Positions 24,817 to 37,740 of a DNA stretch of 64,000 bases are shown in pieces; the stretch's first letter is position 1, and each line of letters opens with the position of its first letter. Location of the stretch: NCBI GenBank assembly GCA_045117995.1, contig JBGUOH010000009.1:1-64000 (forward strand). The letters are read 5' to 3'. The notes beneath the pieces are model-generated. The model worked only from the letters and a program-made list of their open reading frames with translations, made no database searches and was not told where the DNA came from. The translations under genes were made by a program, and so were the position numbers. Source of the stretch: RUG14515 sp045117995. Its GTDB lineage: Bacteria; Bacillota_I; Bacilli_A; RFN20; CAG-826.

Positions 24817-25041
24817 TTATTTCTTGTTGGCTTCAATGAAATCTACAACGTCTTTAACAGTTAAGAAATTCATTGGTTCGTCGAATGAAACACCGAATTC
24901 ATCTTCAATGGCCATCGCGAACATCATGATACCTAATGAGTCAAAATGTAAGTCATCAATAAGTCTTGTTTCTAATGTGACGTTATCAAGATTCATATCT
25001 GGATCAACGTTCTTCATTAATTCTTTTAATTTTTCTAACAT
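24817..25041 (-). CDS. acpP: Acyl carrier protein
   Basis: 74 residues, acidic four-helix type. The phosphopantetheine site is the Ser in FDSLGIM, followed by the conserved EDEFGVSF helix. Carries growing acyl chains for fatty-acid and phospholipid synthesis. It follows plsX by 49 bases and is followed by a terminator, so the two probably form one transcript. Confidence 0.95.
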   Translation of the reverse strand: MLEKLKELMKNVDPDMNLDNVTLETRLIDDLHFDSLGIMMFAMAIEDEFGVSFDEPMNFLTVKDVVDFIEANKK

Positions 25042-25090
25042 TTTAATAAAACCTCGAACTTCAATAGTTTACCAAATTAGTAAACTTTTC

Positions 25091-26089
25091 TCAACGAAGA
25101 GCGTCCTCTCTTTGTGATTGTGTTAAGACCGCTTCACCACTCGCGTGATTTAATAACATTCTAGAAATATTAACGATTGCTCTTTCATCAGAATTACCAC
25201 GAGCTTTGATAACGAGCTTTCTAGTGCCTAAAACTAAGCCACCACCTAAAGCGGAAATATCATAGGATTTCATTAAGTATTGCGCCACTTCCATGAATTC
25301 TGGTCTTTCTCTCTTTTTAGAGAGTTTAACGATATCGGTAATTAATTGTCTGGCCACACCCTCAACGTTTTTAAGGACTTGGTTGCCCGCGAAACCATCG
25401 CAAACGATGACATCAGCGTCACCAGTTAATGTTTGGTTACCTTCGATATTACCGATGAAGTTAATGGTATTATCTTCTTTTAAAAGAGGATATGTTTCTT
25501 TGACTAAGTGATTACCTTTAGTGGCTTCTGCACCATTAGAAAGTAACGCTACTTTTGGATTTTCAATTTGATACATCTTTTTCATTAAATCCGAACCTAA
25601 ACGGGCAAATGAGTGTAATTGTCCAGCAGAACAGTCAATTGTCGCTCCGGTGTCCACTACGCAGCTATAAGCGCCTTTTCCATTAGGAAGAACAGCCGCC
25701 ATACATGGTCTAGTTTTATTGGCGTCGCTTAAGAATCTAAAACTACCCATTAAAATAGCACCACTGTTACCAGCGGTAATCATACCAGCGTAGTTCTCTT
25801 CTTCTTTACCCACTTCTTTCATCGCTTGGACTAAAGATGCTTGTGGTTTATTCATAATACCCGTATATGGGTTTTCAAAGTTTGTAATTGTTTCATCCGC
25901 AGGGACAACTTTGTAGCGGGAGTTATCCACTCCGTATTCTTTCATTTTTTCATTAATAAGGGCTTCAGGACCCACTAAAGTGATTGATAAGTTAGGAAAT
26001 TCTTTTAAGGCTAAAGACGCACCTAAAATAATAGCTTCTGGGCCTTTATCGCTTCCTAAAGCATCAATAACGATTTTATATTGTTCCAT
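25091..26089 (-). CDS. plsX: Phosphate acyltransferase PlsX
   Basis: 332 residues from ATG 26089, chosen because AAAGGAA lies nine bases upstream; an in-frame ATG eight codons earlier lies upstream of that site. Begins VIDALGSDKGPEAIILGA; contains ITAGNSGAIL, DTGATIDCSA and VCDGFAGNQVLK, the PlsX signature segments. Transfers acyl from acyl-ACP to phosphate, giving acyl-phosphate for PlsY. Its ACP partner is the next gene. The promoter has a perfect 16-base palindrome inside it. Confidence 0.96.
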   Translation of the reverse strand: MEQYKIVIDALGSDKGPEAIILGASLALKEFPNLSITLVGPEALINEKMKEYGVDNSRYKVVPADETITNFENPYTGIMNKPQASLVQAMKEVGKEEENYAGMITAGNSGAILMGSFRFLSDANKTRPCMAAVLPNGKGAYSCVVDTGATIDCSAGQLHSFARLGSDLMKKMYQIENPKVALLSNGAEATKGNHLVKETYPLLKEDNTINFIGNIEGNQTLTGDADVIVCDGFAGNQVLKNVEGVARQLITDIVKLSKKRERPEFMEVAQYLMKSYDISALGGGLVLGTRKLVIKARGNSDERAIVNISRMLLNHASGEAVLTQSQREDALR

Positions 26090-26118
26090 AGTACTATTTC
26101 CTTTTTGTAGCAAATAGT

Positions 26119-26147
26119 ATTATAGCATAATTCATTAATGAATTGTA
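26119..26147 (-). promoter_or_regulatory. plsX promoter with embedded operator-like palindrome
   Basis: Minus strand: perfect extended -10 TGC-TATAAT (26119-26127), weak -35 TACAAT (26142-26147), 17-bp spacer. AATTCATT-AATGAATT (26129-26144) is a perfect palindrome filling the spacer. Bacilli regulate plsX with FapR; this sequence does not look like the Bacillus FapR box, so another regulator is likely. Confidence 0.6.
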
Positions 26148-26158
26148 TTTATGAGGGA

Positions 26159-27139
26159 TTACGCTTTGAAGTAATTTGCCAAATATACGTCAATTAGTTC
26201 ATAAGTTGTTTGACCAAGTTCAAAAATATGATTTTGATTAAACATGTCAAAGACAATATAACCAGTGTTAAAGAAGTAAGCGTTAAATGAATCAACGCCT
26301 AACGCTTCGACTTTCAAAGTCATTTGGAAGTATTCAGTGCTTGATTCATAGTCATAATCTTCTGCGATATAACCACTTACTAACTCATCATGGAATAAGA
26401 TGTCATAAATATCGTTTATTTTGTAATTAGCGTACTCATACACGGTGGCTTGTTCAAATTCAACACCCGTATAATCGATATGTTCAATTGAAGTGATATC
26501 CATTTCAGAATAAGGATTTAATAGTTCTTTAAAGTCATGGATATCATGGAAATGGGCATCTAAATTGAAATATGCATAAGCAATATTAGAATATCTAGTT
26601 CTTAAAGCGACAGCGACTTCGTCATCAATATTCTTAATGGCGTAGATTCTTATTTCTTCGTCACCAAGACTCACAGCTTTGGAAGAGCCTTCATATAAAA
26701 GTTGCCCAACAGATGCTTGAGGGACAATAGGAGAACCATAGACATCGGTTAATGTATATTCTCTTGATGAATAATTAAGGGTCGGGAATTTTTCATGAAC
26801 GGAACGATAACCACTATCGGTTTCGCCTGGATTATAAGATGTTTGAGCTTGTGAACTAGCAGGAGTGTAGTGAGTGCTCTTGCTTTCTTGTGGTCTTTCC
26901 GCGGAACTATATGCAGGAGTGTTATCATTTTTGCTATGCACAGCAGCGCCATTTGCGCCGAGGTGTGGCAAAACACCGACAGAAATAACCACTACTGCCG
27001 CTGTTAACGCTAATGCTGTTGGAATGACAACTTTGCTCCACACTGGTAAGCGTTTAATCCATGAAGCATGATATGGATTTTTCGCGTAAGCGTTGAGCTT
27101 ATTGTTACCACGTTTCTTCATCCACTTTTCGAAGTTCAT
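26159..27139 (-). CDS. Single-pass membrane protein, probable anti-sigma factor
   Basis: 326 residues. A cytoplasmic, basic N-terminus (~1-36) has no zinc HxxxCxxC motif. One membrane helix (~37-58), a Ser/Thr/Gln-rich stalk (~65-110) and a ~215-residue extracytoplasmic domain (YTLTDVYGSPIVPQAS to the end) follow. It overlaps the ECF sigma gene by four bases (ATGA) with an AAAGGAG site inside that gene, the usual layout of sigma/anti-sigma pairs. The outer domain was not recognised; sensing the cell surface is inference. Confidence 0.7.
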   Translation of the reverse strand: MNFEKWMKKRGNNKLNAYAKNPYHASWIKRLPVWSKVVIPTALALTAAVVVISVGVLPHLGANGAAVHSKNDNTPAYSSAERPQESKSTHYTPASSQAQTSYNPGETDSGYRSVHEKFPTLNYSSREYTLTDVYGSPIVPQASVGQLLYEGSSKAVSLGDEEIRIYAIKNIDDEVAVALRTRYSNIAYAYFNLDAHFHDIHDFKELLNPYSEMDITSIEHIDYTGVEFEQATVYEYANYKINDIYDILFHDELVSGYIAEDYDYESSTEYFQMTLKVEALGVDSFNAYFFNTGYIVFDMFNQNHIFELGQTTYELIDVYLANYFKA

Positions 27140-27633
27140 CTTAACTCCTTTCTGAGTTTCTCTTTTGCAGACGCATAGATCGCTCTTGCGCTGCTTTCTG
27201 GAATGCCAGTCATTTCGACAATTTCACTCCAGGAGTACTCAAAAACCGCTCGGTAATAAGTCACGATTGTTTCCTTATTAGTGAGAAGAGGTTCCAATAA
27301 ATTGAGCATGACGTTATAAGAATCTTGTTCACCATACATTTCTTCAACGATTTCACTATTCACTACTTCCTTGTTTTTCTTTAAGAAATCAAGCGCTGTG
27401 TTCCTCGCAATTGTCGACAAGAATGATTTAATCTTGCTCGGCTCTTTGAGGTCTCTACGATGGTTTATAGCCTTAATAAAGGACTCACTTAAAACATCTT
27501 CACAGTCTTCAGGAAGAGAAATGTAGTTTGCGATGACGAAGTACATGAGATTTTTGTACTCATCGTATACTTTACCAATCGCATCTTCGTTACCTAGGAT
27601 AAATGCATGAATGGTTTTTTCTGAGATGCTCAT
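27136..27633 (-). CDS. ECF-type RNA polymerase sigma factor
   Basis: 165 residues. Region 2 at ~10-80 (YDEYKNLMYFVIANYI, EDVLSESFIKAI, FLSTIARNTALDFLKK) and region 4 at ~105-160 (VTYYRAVFEYSWSEIVEMTG, SSARAIYASAKEKLRKEL). No region 1 or 3, hence group 4. GAGAGG precedes the ATG. Its own promoter could be self-dependent; no convincing ECF promoter could be chosen within the 27634-27750 gap. Confidence 0.9.
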   Translation of the reverse strand: MSISEKTIHAFILGNEDAIGKVYDEYKNLMYFVIANYISLPEDCEDVLSESFIKAINHRRDLKEPSKIKSFLSTIARNTALDFLKKNKEVVNSEIVEEMYGEQDSYNVMLNLLEPLLTNKETIVTYYRAVFEYSWSEIVEMTGIPESSARAIYASAKEKLRKELR

Positions 27634-27750
27634 TATTGCCTCTCGCTAATTAAGACGATTCAAAATATGAAAACCGCTAGAAATATTCTATATGCAATAG
27701 GTGAATAAGACTATATTTATTTATAAATCTTGATTAATTCTTAATTTTGT

Positions 27751-27783
27751 AAAGAAAAAGAGCCACCCGTATGGATGACTCTT
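27751..27783 (-). terminator. Intrinsic terminator after rpoC
   Basis: Minus strand: 11-bp stem (27758-27768 with 27773-27783, loop of four) followed by TTTCTTT. Confidence 0.85.
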
Positions 27784-27800
27784 ATTAAGTTAGTTAGAAA

Positions 27801-31727
<3,927 letters not shown>

Positions 31728-31742
31728 AATCTTTTATCCTCC

Positions 31743-34700
31743 TTATTCTCCGAAGACGTCATCCGCAGTGCGGGCTGACATACCCACGGCTTCTTCATCA
31801 ACCACGGAATCAGAACTACTGCCATCACCGATTAAGTTACGGATGTTGGAGTTAATTCTTCTTTCTTCCTTCTCTGCTTCTTTAGCAAGAGCGTCCATAT
31901 CGATGGCGTTACCTTCTTGGTCAAGAAGTGTGACGTTCATGGATAAGGCTTGTAATTCTTTAACTAAAACCTTGAAGGCTTCTGGAATACCTGGTTTTGG
32001 TAATTGTTGATCTTTAATGATAGCTTCGTAGGTCTTTCTTCTACCGACTCTATCATCAGACTTAATGGTGATGATTTCTTGTAAGACGTGAGCGGCGCCA
32101 TAAGCTTCAAGAGCCCAGACTTCCATTTCACCAAATCTTTGACCACCATTTTGTGCTTTACCACCGAGTGGTTGTTGTGTAACTAAGCTATATGGACCAG
32201 TTGCACGAGCGTGTAATTTGTCGTCGACCATGTGGACAAGTTTAATCATGTACATACAGCCAACGGTAATTCTTTCGTCAAATCTTTCACCGGTTGTACC
32301 ATCGTATAAGACTGTCTTACCGGATGGATCCATTTTGGCTTTTTGCATCATATCCAAGATTTCTTCATTGGTAATACCATCGAAAACTGGGGTGGCAATC
32401 TTATAGCCTAATTGTTTTAAGGCATAGCCTAAGTGGACTTCAAGAATTTGACCGATATTCATACGAGATGGAACGCCTAATGGGTTGAGCATGATGTCAA
32501 CTGGTGTACCATCTGGAAGGAATGGCATATCGCATTCTGGTAAGATACGGGAAATAACACCCTTGTTACCGTGACGACCGGACATCTTATCACCTTCAGA
32601 GATCTTTCTCTTTTGGACGATATAGACACGGACGACTTCGTTGACACCTGGAGGTAATTCAACGTCTTTGGATTTGCCTTCACGTTTGAAAATCTTCACG
32701 TCTAAGACGATACCAGCACCACCGTGTGGGACACGTAAGGAGGCATCTTTACCTTCATTGGTCTTTTCACCAAAGATGGCCATTAATAATTTGCCTTCTG
32801 GGGTTGGTTCGCTTTGGCCACGAGGAGTGACTTTACCGACTAAGATGTCGCCTTCTTTCACTTCTGCGCCTGGAACGATAATACCACGTTCGTCTAAGTT
32901 AGCTTTAGCGGCTTCAGAGACGTTTGGAATATCGCGGGTGATTTCTTCATCACCTAATTTTGGAATGCTTCTGCATTCTAATTCATATTTCTCAATATGG
33001 ATGGATGTATAAACGTCATCTTTAACTAATCTTTCAGACATAATGACGGCGTCTTCATAGTTGTAGCCGTTCCATGTCATGAAGGCGATTGTGACGTTTT
33101 GACCTAAGGCAAGATCACCGTTTTGCATGGCTGGACCATCAGCGATGATTTGACCTTTTTTAACTTTTTGACCAACTTTAACGATACTTGTTTGGTTAAT
33201 GCATGTACCTTGGTTGGATCTTTCGAATTTTTGAAGTTGGTAAATTCTTGGTTCATTATTGCCTTTTTCTGTAACTTCAATTGTGCGGGAATCGGTATAA
33301 GTGACGGTACCATCTTCCACGGCGACAACTGCAAGACCAGAGTCACGGGCAATTTGATGTTCAAGACCAGTACCAACGAATGGAGCGTGTGGTCTTAATA
33401 ATGGTAAGGCTTGACGTTGCATGTTAGAACCCATAAGGGCACGCATTGTATCGTCGTTTTCTAAGAATGGAATACAACCAGCGGCGATAGAAACGATTTG
33501 CTTTGGAGAAACGTCGACATAGTCAACATCTTCTCTTGGGGCCATAACGTTTTCACCTTTATAACGAGCGATGACTTGTTCATCAAGAATTGTGCCATCT
33601 GGAGCGAGGTTGATGTTCGCTTCAGCGATAACATAATCCCATTCTTCATCAGCGGATAAGTAAACAGAATCTTCTGGTTCACTTAAGACACGGCATGTGC
33701 CTTTTTCCACGCGTCTGTATGGTGTTTCAATAAATCCATATTTATTTATTTTCGCGTATGAGGCGAGGTTGTTAATTAAACCAATGTTTTGACCTTCAGG
33801 TGTTTCAATTGGACAAATACGACCATAGTGAGAAACGTGAACGTCACGAACTTCTGTAGAAGCTCTATCTCTTGTTAAACCACCAGGACCTAAGGCGGAT
33901 AATCTACGTTTATTAGTTAATTCCGCGAGTGGGTTGGTTTGGTCCATAAATTGTGATAATTGAGAAGACGCGAAGAATTCTCTAATAGATGCACTTAATG
34001 GACGTGGGTTGATTAAGGCTTTTGGTTTGACGTTGCCTAAATCAGAAATAGACATCTTTTGTTGAACAGTTTTAACCATTTTGGCTAAGCCAAGACGGAA
34101 TTGGTTTTGAATTAATTCGCCAACACAACGAATACGTCTATTACCTAAGTGGTCGATATCATCGGTATCACCGAATCCATCCATCACGTTTAAGAAATAG
34201 GAGAAACAGGCGAGAATATCGCTGATTGTAACGTAGGAAACTGTACCATTGAGATCTGTGCCAACGATGTTACAAACTTTCTTTTCACGATCATTGTTAT
34301 AGACTTTAACAACGTTAACGATGCCATGGTCATCTAACTTATCGTTGATTTTGAGTTTCTTCATGTGGGCACCCTTTTCAAAGAAGTCTTCATCTCTTAA
34401 CGCATCCACATCAGCAGCGGTTAAGGTGTAGCCTTTCTTGAAGCGGAGTTCGCCATCAGCATCGACGAGGTTTTCCGCGAGGGTACGGCCTGTTAAACGG
34501 TTATAAACGCCAAGTTTCTTGATGTATTTAAAGCGACCTGCTCTACCTAAGTCATAGTGTTTGCCATCGAAGAATTTTTGTACTAAGAAATTGATAGTAC
34601 CTTCTTCAGTGACTGGTTCACCTGGTTTCATCTTCTTGAAGATTTCCACCAAGGCAGCTTTAGCGGTTTTGATCTTTTGATCATCATCTTTTGCTAAAGT

Positions 34701-35363
34701 GACTTTGAGGGCTTCAGATTCGCCAAAGAGTTTTAAAATATCAGCGTTTTCTTCTAAGCCTAAAGCTCTTAAGAATGTTGTCGCATTGAGTTTTCTTTGA
34801 CGGTCGATACGGACACTTAATAAATCTTTAGTGCCACTTTCGAATTGTAACCAAGTACCACGACCAGGAATGAGGTCTGCTTCGTAAGTAACTTTGCCTG
34901 TCTTTATATCTTTTGTTAAAGACATGTATGCGCCTGGGGAACGGACTAATTGGGAAACGATAACACGTTCCGCACCATTGACGATGAATGTACCAGACTT
35001 GGTCATTAATGGGAATTCACCCATATAGACTTCAGATTCTTGGATTTCACCTGTGTCATGGTGAGTTAAACGTAACATGACGTAGATAGGCGCACTATAG
35101 GTGAGGTCCTGAGCTTTGCATTGTAAGAATGTGTGCTTTGGTTCACCAAAACGGATAGAGACGTAGTCAATCGATAATGTATTTGTGTAGTTAACGATTG
35201 GGAAGGATTCTCTGAAGACTTCGTCTAATCCTTTTTCCTTAAACTCTTCGTATGATTTGGTTTGGATTTCAACGAGATTTGGTAAAGGAAGCTTACCGGA
35301 AATCTTGCTGTAATCATAACGATCATTGTTGAGTTTGTTTAAGTTCTCAATATTTCTAATCAT
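31743..35363 (-). CDS. rpoB: RNA polymerase beta subunit
   Basis: 1206 residues. The rifampicin region reads SSQLSQFMDQTNPLAELTNK, then RRLSALGPGGL: the position of E. coli His526 is Asn484 here (codon 33912-33914). Spiroplasma and related Mollicutes, intrinsically rifampicin resistant, have Asn at this place. Other contact residues (Gln513, Asp516, Arg529, Ser531, Leu533 equivalents) are unchanged. C-terminal GGKAQNGGQRFGEMEVWALEAYGA segment is normal. Between the rsmC-like gene and rpoC. Confidence 0.99.
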   Translation of the reverse strand: MIRNIENLNKLNNDRYDYSKISGKLPLPNLVEIQTKSYEEFKEKGLDEVFRESFPIVNYTNTLSIDYVSIRFGEPKHTFLQCKAQDLTYSAPIYVMLRLTHHDTGEIQESEVYMGEFPLMTKSGTFIVNGAERVIVSQLVRSPGAYMSLTKDIKTGKVTYEADLIPGRGTWLQFESGTKDLLSVRIDRQRKLNATTFLRALGLEENADILKLFGESEALKVTLAKDDDQKIKTAKAALVEIFKKMKPGEPVTEEGTINFLVQKFFDGKHYDLGRAGRFKYIKKLGVYNRLTGRTLAENLVDADGELRFKKGYTLTAADVDALRDEDFFEKGAHMKKLKINDKLDDHGIVNVVKVYNNDREKKVCNIVGTDLNGTVSYVTISDILACFSYFLNVMDGFGDTDDIDHLGNRRIRCVGELIQNQFRLGLAKMVKTVQQKMSISDLGNVKPKALINPRPLSASIREFFASSQLSQFMDQTNPLAELTNKRRLSALGPGGLTRDRASTEVRDVHVSHYGRICPIETPEGQNIGLINNLASYAKINKYGFIETPYRRVEKGTCRVLSEPEDSVYLSADEEWDYVIAEANINLAPDGTILDEQVIARYKGENVMAPREDVDYVDVSPKQIVSIAAGCIPFLENDDTMRALMGSNMQRQALPLLRPHAPFVGTGLEHQIARDSGLAVVAVEDGTVTYTDSRTIEVTEKGNNEPRIYQLQKFERSNQGTCINQTSIVKVGQKVKKGQIIADGPAMQNGDLALGQNVTIAFMTWNGYNYEDAVIMSERLVKDDVYTSIHIEKYELECRSIPKLGDEEITRDIPNVSEAAKANLDERGIIVPGAEVKEGDILVGKVTPRGQSEPTPEGKLLMAIFGEKTNEGKDASLRVPHGGAGIVLDVKIFKREGKSKDVELPPGVNEVVRVYIVQKRKISEGDKMSGRHGNKGVISRILPECDMPFLPDGTPVDIMLNPLGVPSRMNIGQILEVHLGYALKQLGYKIATPVFDGITNEEILDMMQKAKMDPSGKTVLYDGTTGERFDERITVGCMYMIKLVHMVDDKLHARATGPYSLVTQQPLGGKAQNGGQRFGEMEVWALEAYGAAHVLQEIITIKSDDRVGRRKTYEAIIKDQQLPKPGIPEAFKVLVKELQALSMNVTLLDQEGNAIDMDALAKEAEKEERRINSNIRNLIGDGSSSDSVVDEEAVGMSARTADDVFGE

Positions 35364-35380
35364 ATAATGGCTCCTTTTGT

Positions 35381-35986
35381 TTACTGTTTGCTCTTGGTAG
35401 CTCGATAGATGTAATAGCCTTTGTCACGCTTTAGCAAGGTGATATTACCGAAGATTTGTTCGATATATTTACTCGCACTAGGCGCGCCTTGTGCTTTCCT
35501 TATGACGATATACAAAGAGCCGCCATCAATTAAATATTGTATTGCCTCCTCATACATGCGGTAGGTCACGGCCTTACCTGCACGAATGGGCGGATTAACA
35601 ACAATTGAATCATATGGTCCTTCAATCTTTTCATAGATGTCACTTTGAAGGATAGTGACTCGAGGGCTTAAATTTAGATTCTCCGCATTGCGCTTACATA
35701 ATGCAACCGCGCGCGGATTTACATCAGCAAGGGTCAACCTTGCTTGTTCATGGGCTTTGGCAAGAGTTAAGCCAATCGTGCCATAGCCACAACCTAAGTC
35801 TAGAATGTGTTTTCCCAAGTCGAGGGGTAGAAGTACCTTAAGAAAGGCATAACTACCCTCATCGACATTGTTCTTGGAAAATACACCATTATCAGTGAGT
35901 AATTTCATAGTGAGCCCATTAATCTCAAAACTAATCTCTTTAATATTTGAAGCAAGATTGGGATCGTCTTGGAAATAATGACTCAT
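35381..35986 (-). CDS. RsmC/YbxB-like rRNA methyltransferase
   Basis: 201 residues, one Rossmann methyltransferase domain: SAM motif DLGCGYGTIG, acidic LADVNPRA and catalytic VVNPPIRAG (NPPY-type). Same family and same position, between rplL and rpoB, as YbxB of Bacillus. RsmC makes m2G1207 in 16S rRNA; this short form lacks the N-terminal duplicated domain of E. coli RsmC. Substrate inferred from family. Confidence 0.88.
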   Translation of the reverse strand: MSHYFQDDPNLASNIKEISFEINGLTMKLLTDNGVFSKNNVDEGSYAFLKVLLPLDLGKHILDLGCGYGTIGLTLAKAHEQARLTLADVNPRAVALCKRNAENLNLSPRVTILQSDIYEKIEGPYDSIVVNPPIRAGKAVTYRMYEEAIQYLIDGGSLYIVIRKAQGAPSASKYIEQIFGNITLLKRDKGYYIYRATKSKQ

Positions 35987-36024
35987 GAGGCGAAATTACC
36001 CCCTTAATAAAGGAAATTTGGAAC

Positions 36025-36402
36025 TTACTTAACTTCGACTTCTGCACCAGCGGCTTCGAGAGCTTTCTTGTGTTCTTCAGCTTCGACTGGGGAGATGTGT
36101 TCTTTAACAGGTGCTGGAGCAGCATCAACTAACTTCTTAGCATCCATTAAGCCTAAGCCTGTGATGGCTTGGACAGCTTTGATAACTTGAACTTTGGAAG
36201 CACCAGCGCTCTTTAAGATTAAGGAGACTTCTGCTGGACCTTTGTTTTCTTCTTCTTCTGCTGGAGCAGCTGCAGCAACACCGACTGGGGCGGCTGCTGT
36301 GACGCCGAATTCTGCTTCGACGGCTTTGACTAATTCATTTAATTCCACTACTGTCATTTCTTTTAATGCAGCAATGATTTCTTCATTTGTTAATTTTGCC
36401 AT
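36025..36402 (-). CDS. rplL: Large ribosomal subunit protein L7/L12
   Basis: 125 residues. N-terminal dimerisation helices, Ala/Glu hinge (VGVAAAAPAEEEE) and the C-terminal factor-binding domain with KVQVIKAVQAITGLGLMDAKKLVD are present. Forms the stalk recruiting EF-Tu and EF-G. Twenty-four bases after rplJ. Confidence 0.99.
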   Translation of the reverse strand: MAKLTNEEIIAALKEMTVVELNELVKAVEAEFGVTAAAPVGVAAAAPAEEEENKGPAEVSLILKSAGASKVQVIKAVQAITGLGLMDAKKLVDAAPAPVKEHISPVEAEEHKKALEAAGAEVEVK

Positions 36403-36426
36403 GATAATAATCCTCCTAGATTGGCA

Positions 36427-36912
36427 TTACTTGTCCGCTACTGCCTTGACAGCGCAAGCGAAGGAGCGGATTGGTGCTTGTAAGCACGATAAGAACATGG
36501 AAAGTAGACCTTCTTTGCCTGGAAGTTTAGCAACTTCGAGCATAGCTTTTTCGTCGACGAATTTACCTTCGACGATACCGCCTTTAACGACAAGAACGTC
36601 TTTATGTCTTTTAGCATATTTGGCGATGACCTTGGCACCAGCGATAACATCTTCAGAGAAAACGATAGCGTTTGGACCTGTTAAGATGTTGTTTAAGTCG
36701 TTGTAACCTAATTCATCAACAGCACGTTCAACAAGAGAGTTCTTGTAGACGCTCATTTCAGCGTTTTCCTTGTGGAGAGCACGTCTGATTTCTTGAATTT
36801 GGGCAACTGTTAAACCACGGTATTCACAAACGATAATGGTTTGGCTCTTTTTCGCTTTTTCACTGATTTCCTTAACGGTCTCGGATTTAGCGGCTAAGAC
36901 TGCTTGATTCAT
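36427..36912 (-). CDS. rplJ: Large ribosomal subunit protein L10
   Basis: 161 residues. Starts MNQAVLAAKSETVKEISEK and carries the conserved YRGLTVAQIQEIR and YKNSLVERA segments. Base of the L12 stalk. An AAGGAGG site precedes it, and a leader RNA upstream matches the L10-binding autoregulatory element. Confidence 0.98.
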   Translation of the reverse strand: MNQAVLAAKSETVKEISEKAKKSQTIIVCEYRGLTVAQIQEIRRALHKENAEMSVYKNSLVERAVDELGYNDLNNILTGPNAIVFSEDVIAGAKVIAKYAKRHKDVLVVKGGIVEGKFVDEKAMLEVAKLPGKEGLLSMFLSCLQAPIRSFACAVKAVADK

Positions 36913-36953
36913 ATTCTTGACCTCCTTTTTTAAAAATTGTTGTTTGAAGGCTC

Positions 36954-37032
36954 CAATATACGGTGGGCTTTATAGATACGCCTCGGTAACATTATTAAGA
37001 CTGCTTCGTCCGTTACTGTCTTAGGTATATTG
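36954..37032 (-). ncRNA. L10 leader (autoregulatory rRNA-mimic element)
   Basis: Between rplA and rplJ on the minus strand. A closing stem CAATATAC/GTATATTG is perfect (36954-36961 with 37025-37032). Inside are stem TAAGAC/GTCTTA (36996-37001 with 37018-37023) and a second arm around GGC...GCC. Position and shape match the L10 leader family, in which L10(L12)4 binds to limit rplJL expression. Confidence 0.8.
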
Positions 37033-37045
37033 TGCTTTGTTTTAA

Positions 37046-37729
37046 TTAACGACCAGCAAATGTGAATTGAATGGCTGGACCCATGGTCGTATGGATGACA
37101 GCTTTCTTGAAGAATACGCCTTTGACTGCGGCTGGTTTAGCTTTGATTAAAGCGTCAACGAGAGCTTTTAAGTTATCAGCGATCTTTTGAGCATCGAATG
37201 ACACCTTAGCAATGCAAACGTGCATGTTGGCTTCCTTGTCAATACGATATTCGACTTTACCAGCTTTAATTTCTTTGACAGCTTTAGCGATGTCTGGAGA
37301 AACTGTGCCAGTTTTTGGGTTTGGCATTAAGCCTTTAGGACCTAACACTCTACCTAATTTACCGATGTTACCCATCATGTTTGGTGTAGCAACGATGATA
37401 TCGAAATCGAACCAGTTTTCTTTTTGGATCTTTTCGAGCATTTCGTTACCACCAGCGAAATCGGCACCAGCGGCTAATGCATCATCAACTTTGTCGGTAA
37501 TGGCTAAGACCTTTTTGGTTTTGCCGTTGCCATGTGGGAGGATGAGAGTTCCTCTGACTTGTTGATCAGCTTGTTTTGGATCGACATTGAGTTTGAAACT
37601 GACATCGATTGTAGCATCGAACTTAACAGTGGAAGTTTCCTTCACTAAAGCACATGCTTCTTCGATGGTATAGAGTTTGTTTGCGTCAACTTTTTCAGCG
37701 GCGGCTTTGTAGTTTTTACTTCTAAACAT
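37046..37729 (-). CDS. rplA: Large ribosomal subunit protein L1
   Basis: 227 residues, normal length. GRVLGPKGLMPNPKTGTV, the hallmark rRNA-binding loop, and TMGPAIQF at the C-terminus are intact. Forms the L1 stalk and often represses its own operon by binding the leader. Eleven bases after rplK. Confidence 0.99.
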   Translation of the reverse strand: MFRSKNYKAAAEKVDANKLYTIEEACALVKETSTVKFDATIDVSFKLNVDPKQADQQVRGTLILPHGNGKTKKVLAITDKVDDALAAGADFAGGNEMLEKIQKENWFDFDIIVATPNMMGNIGKLGRVLGPKGLMPNPKTGTVSPDIAKAVKEIKAGKVEYRIDKEANMHVCIAKVSFDAQKIADNLKALVDALIKAKPAAVKGVFFKKAVIHTTMGPAIQFTFAGR

Positions 37730-37740
37730 TACCGTTCACC

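Noticed and set aside
36194..36706. Antisense frame of 170 codons across rplL/rplJ
   Set aside because: Shadow of two certain ribosomal genes; no ribosome site or recognisable product.
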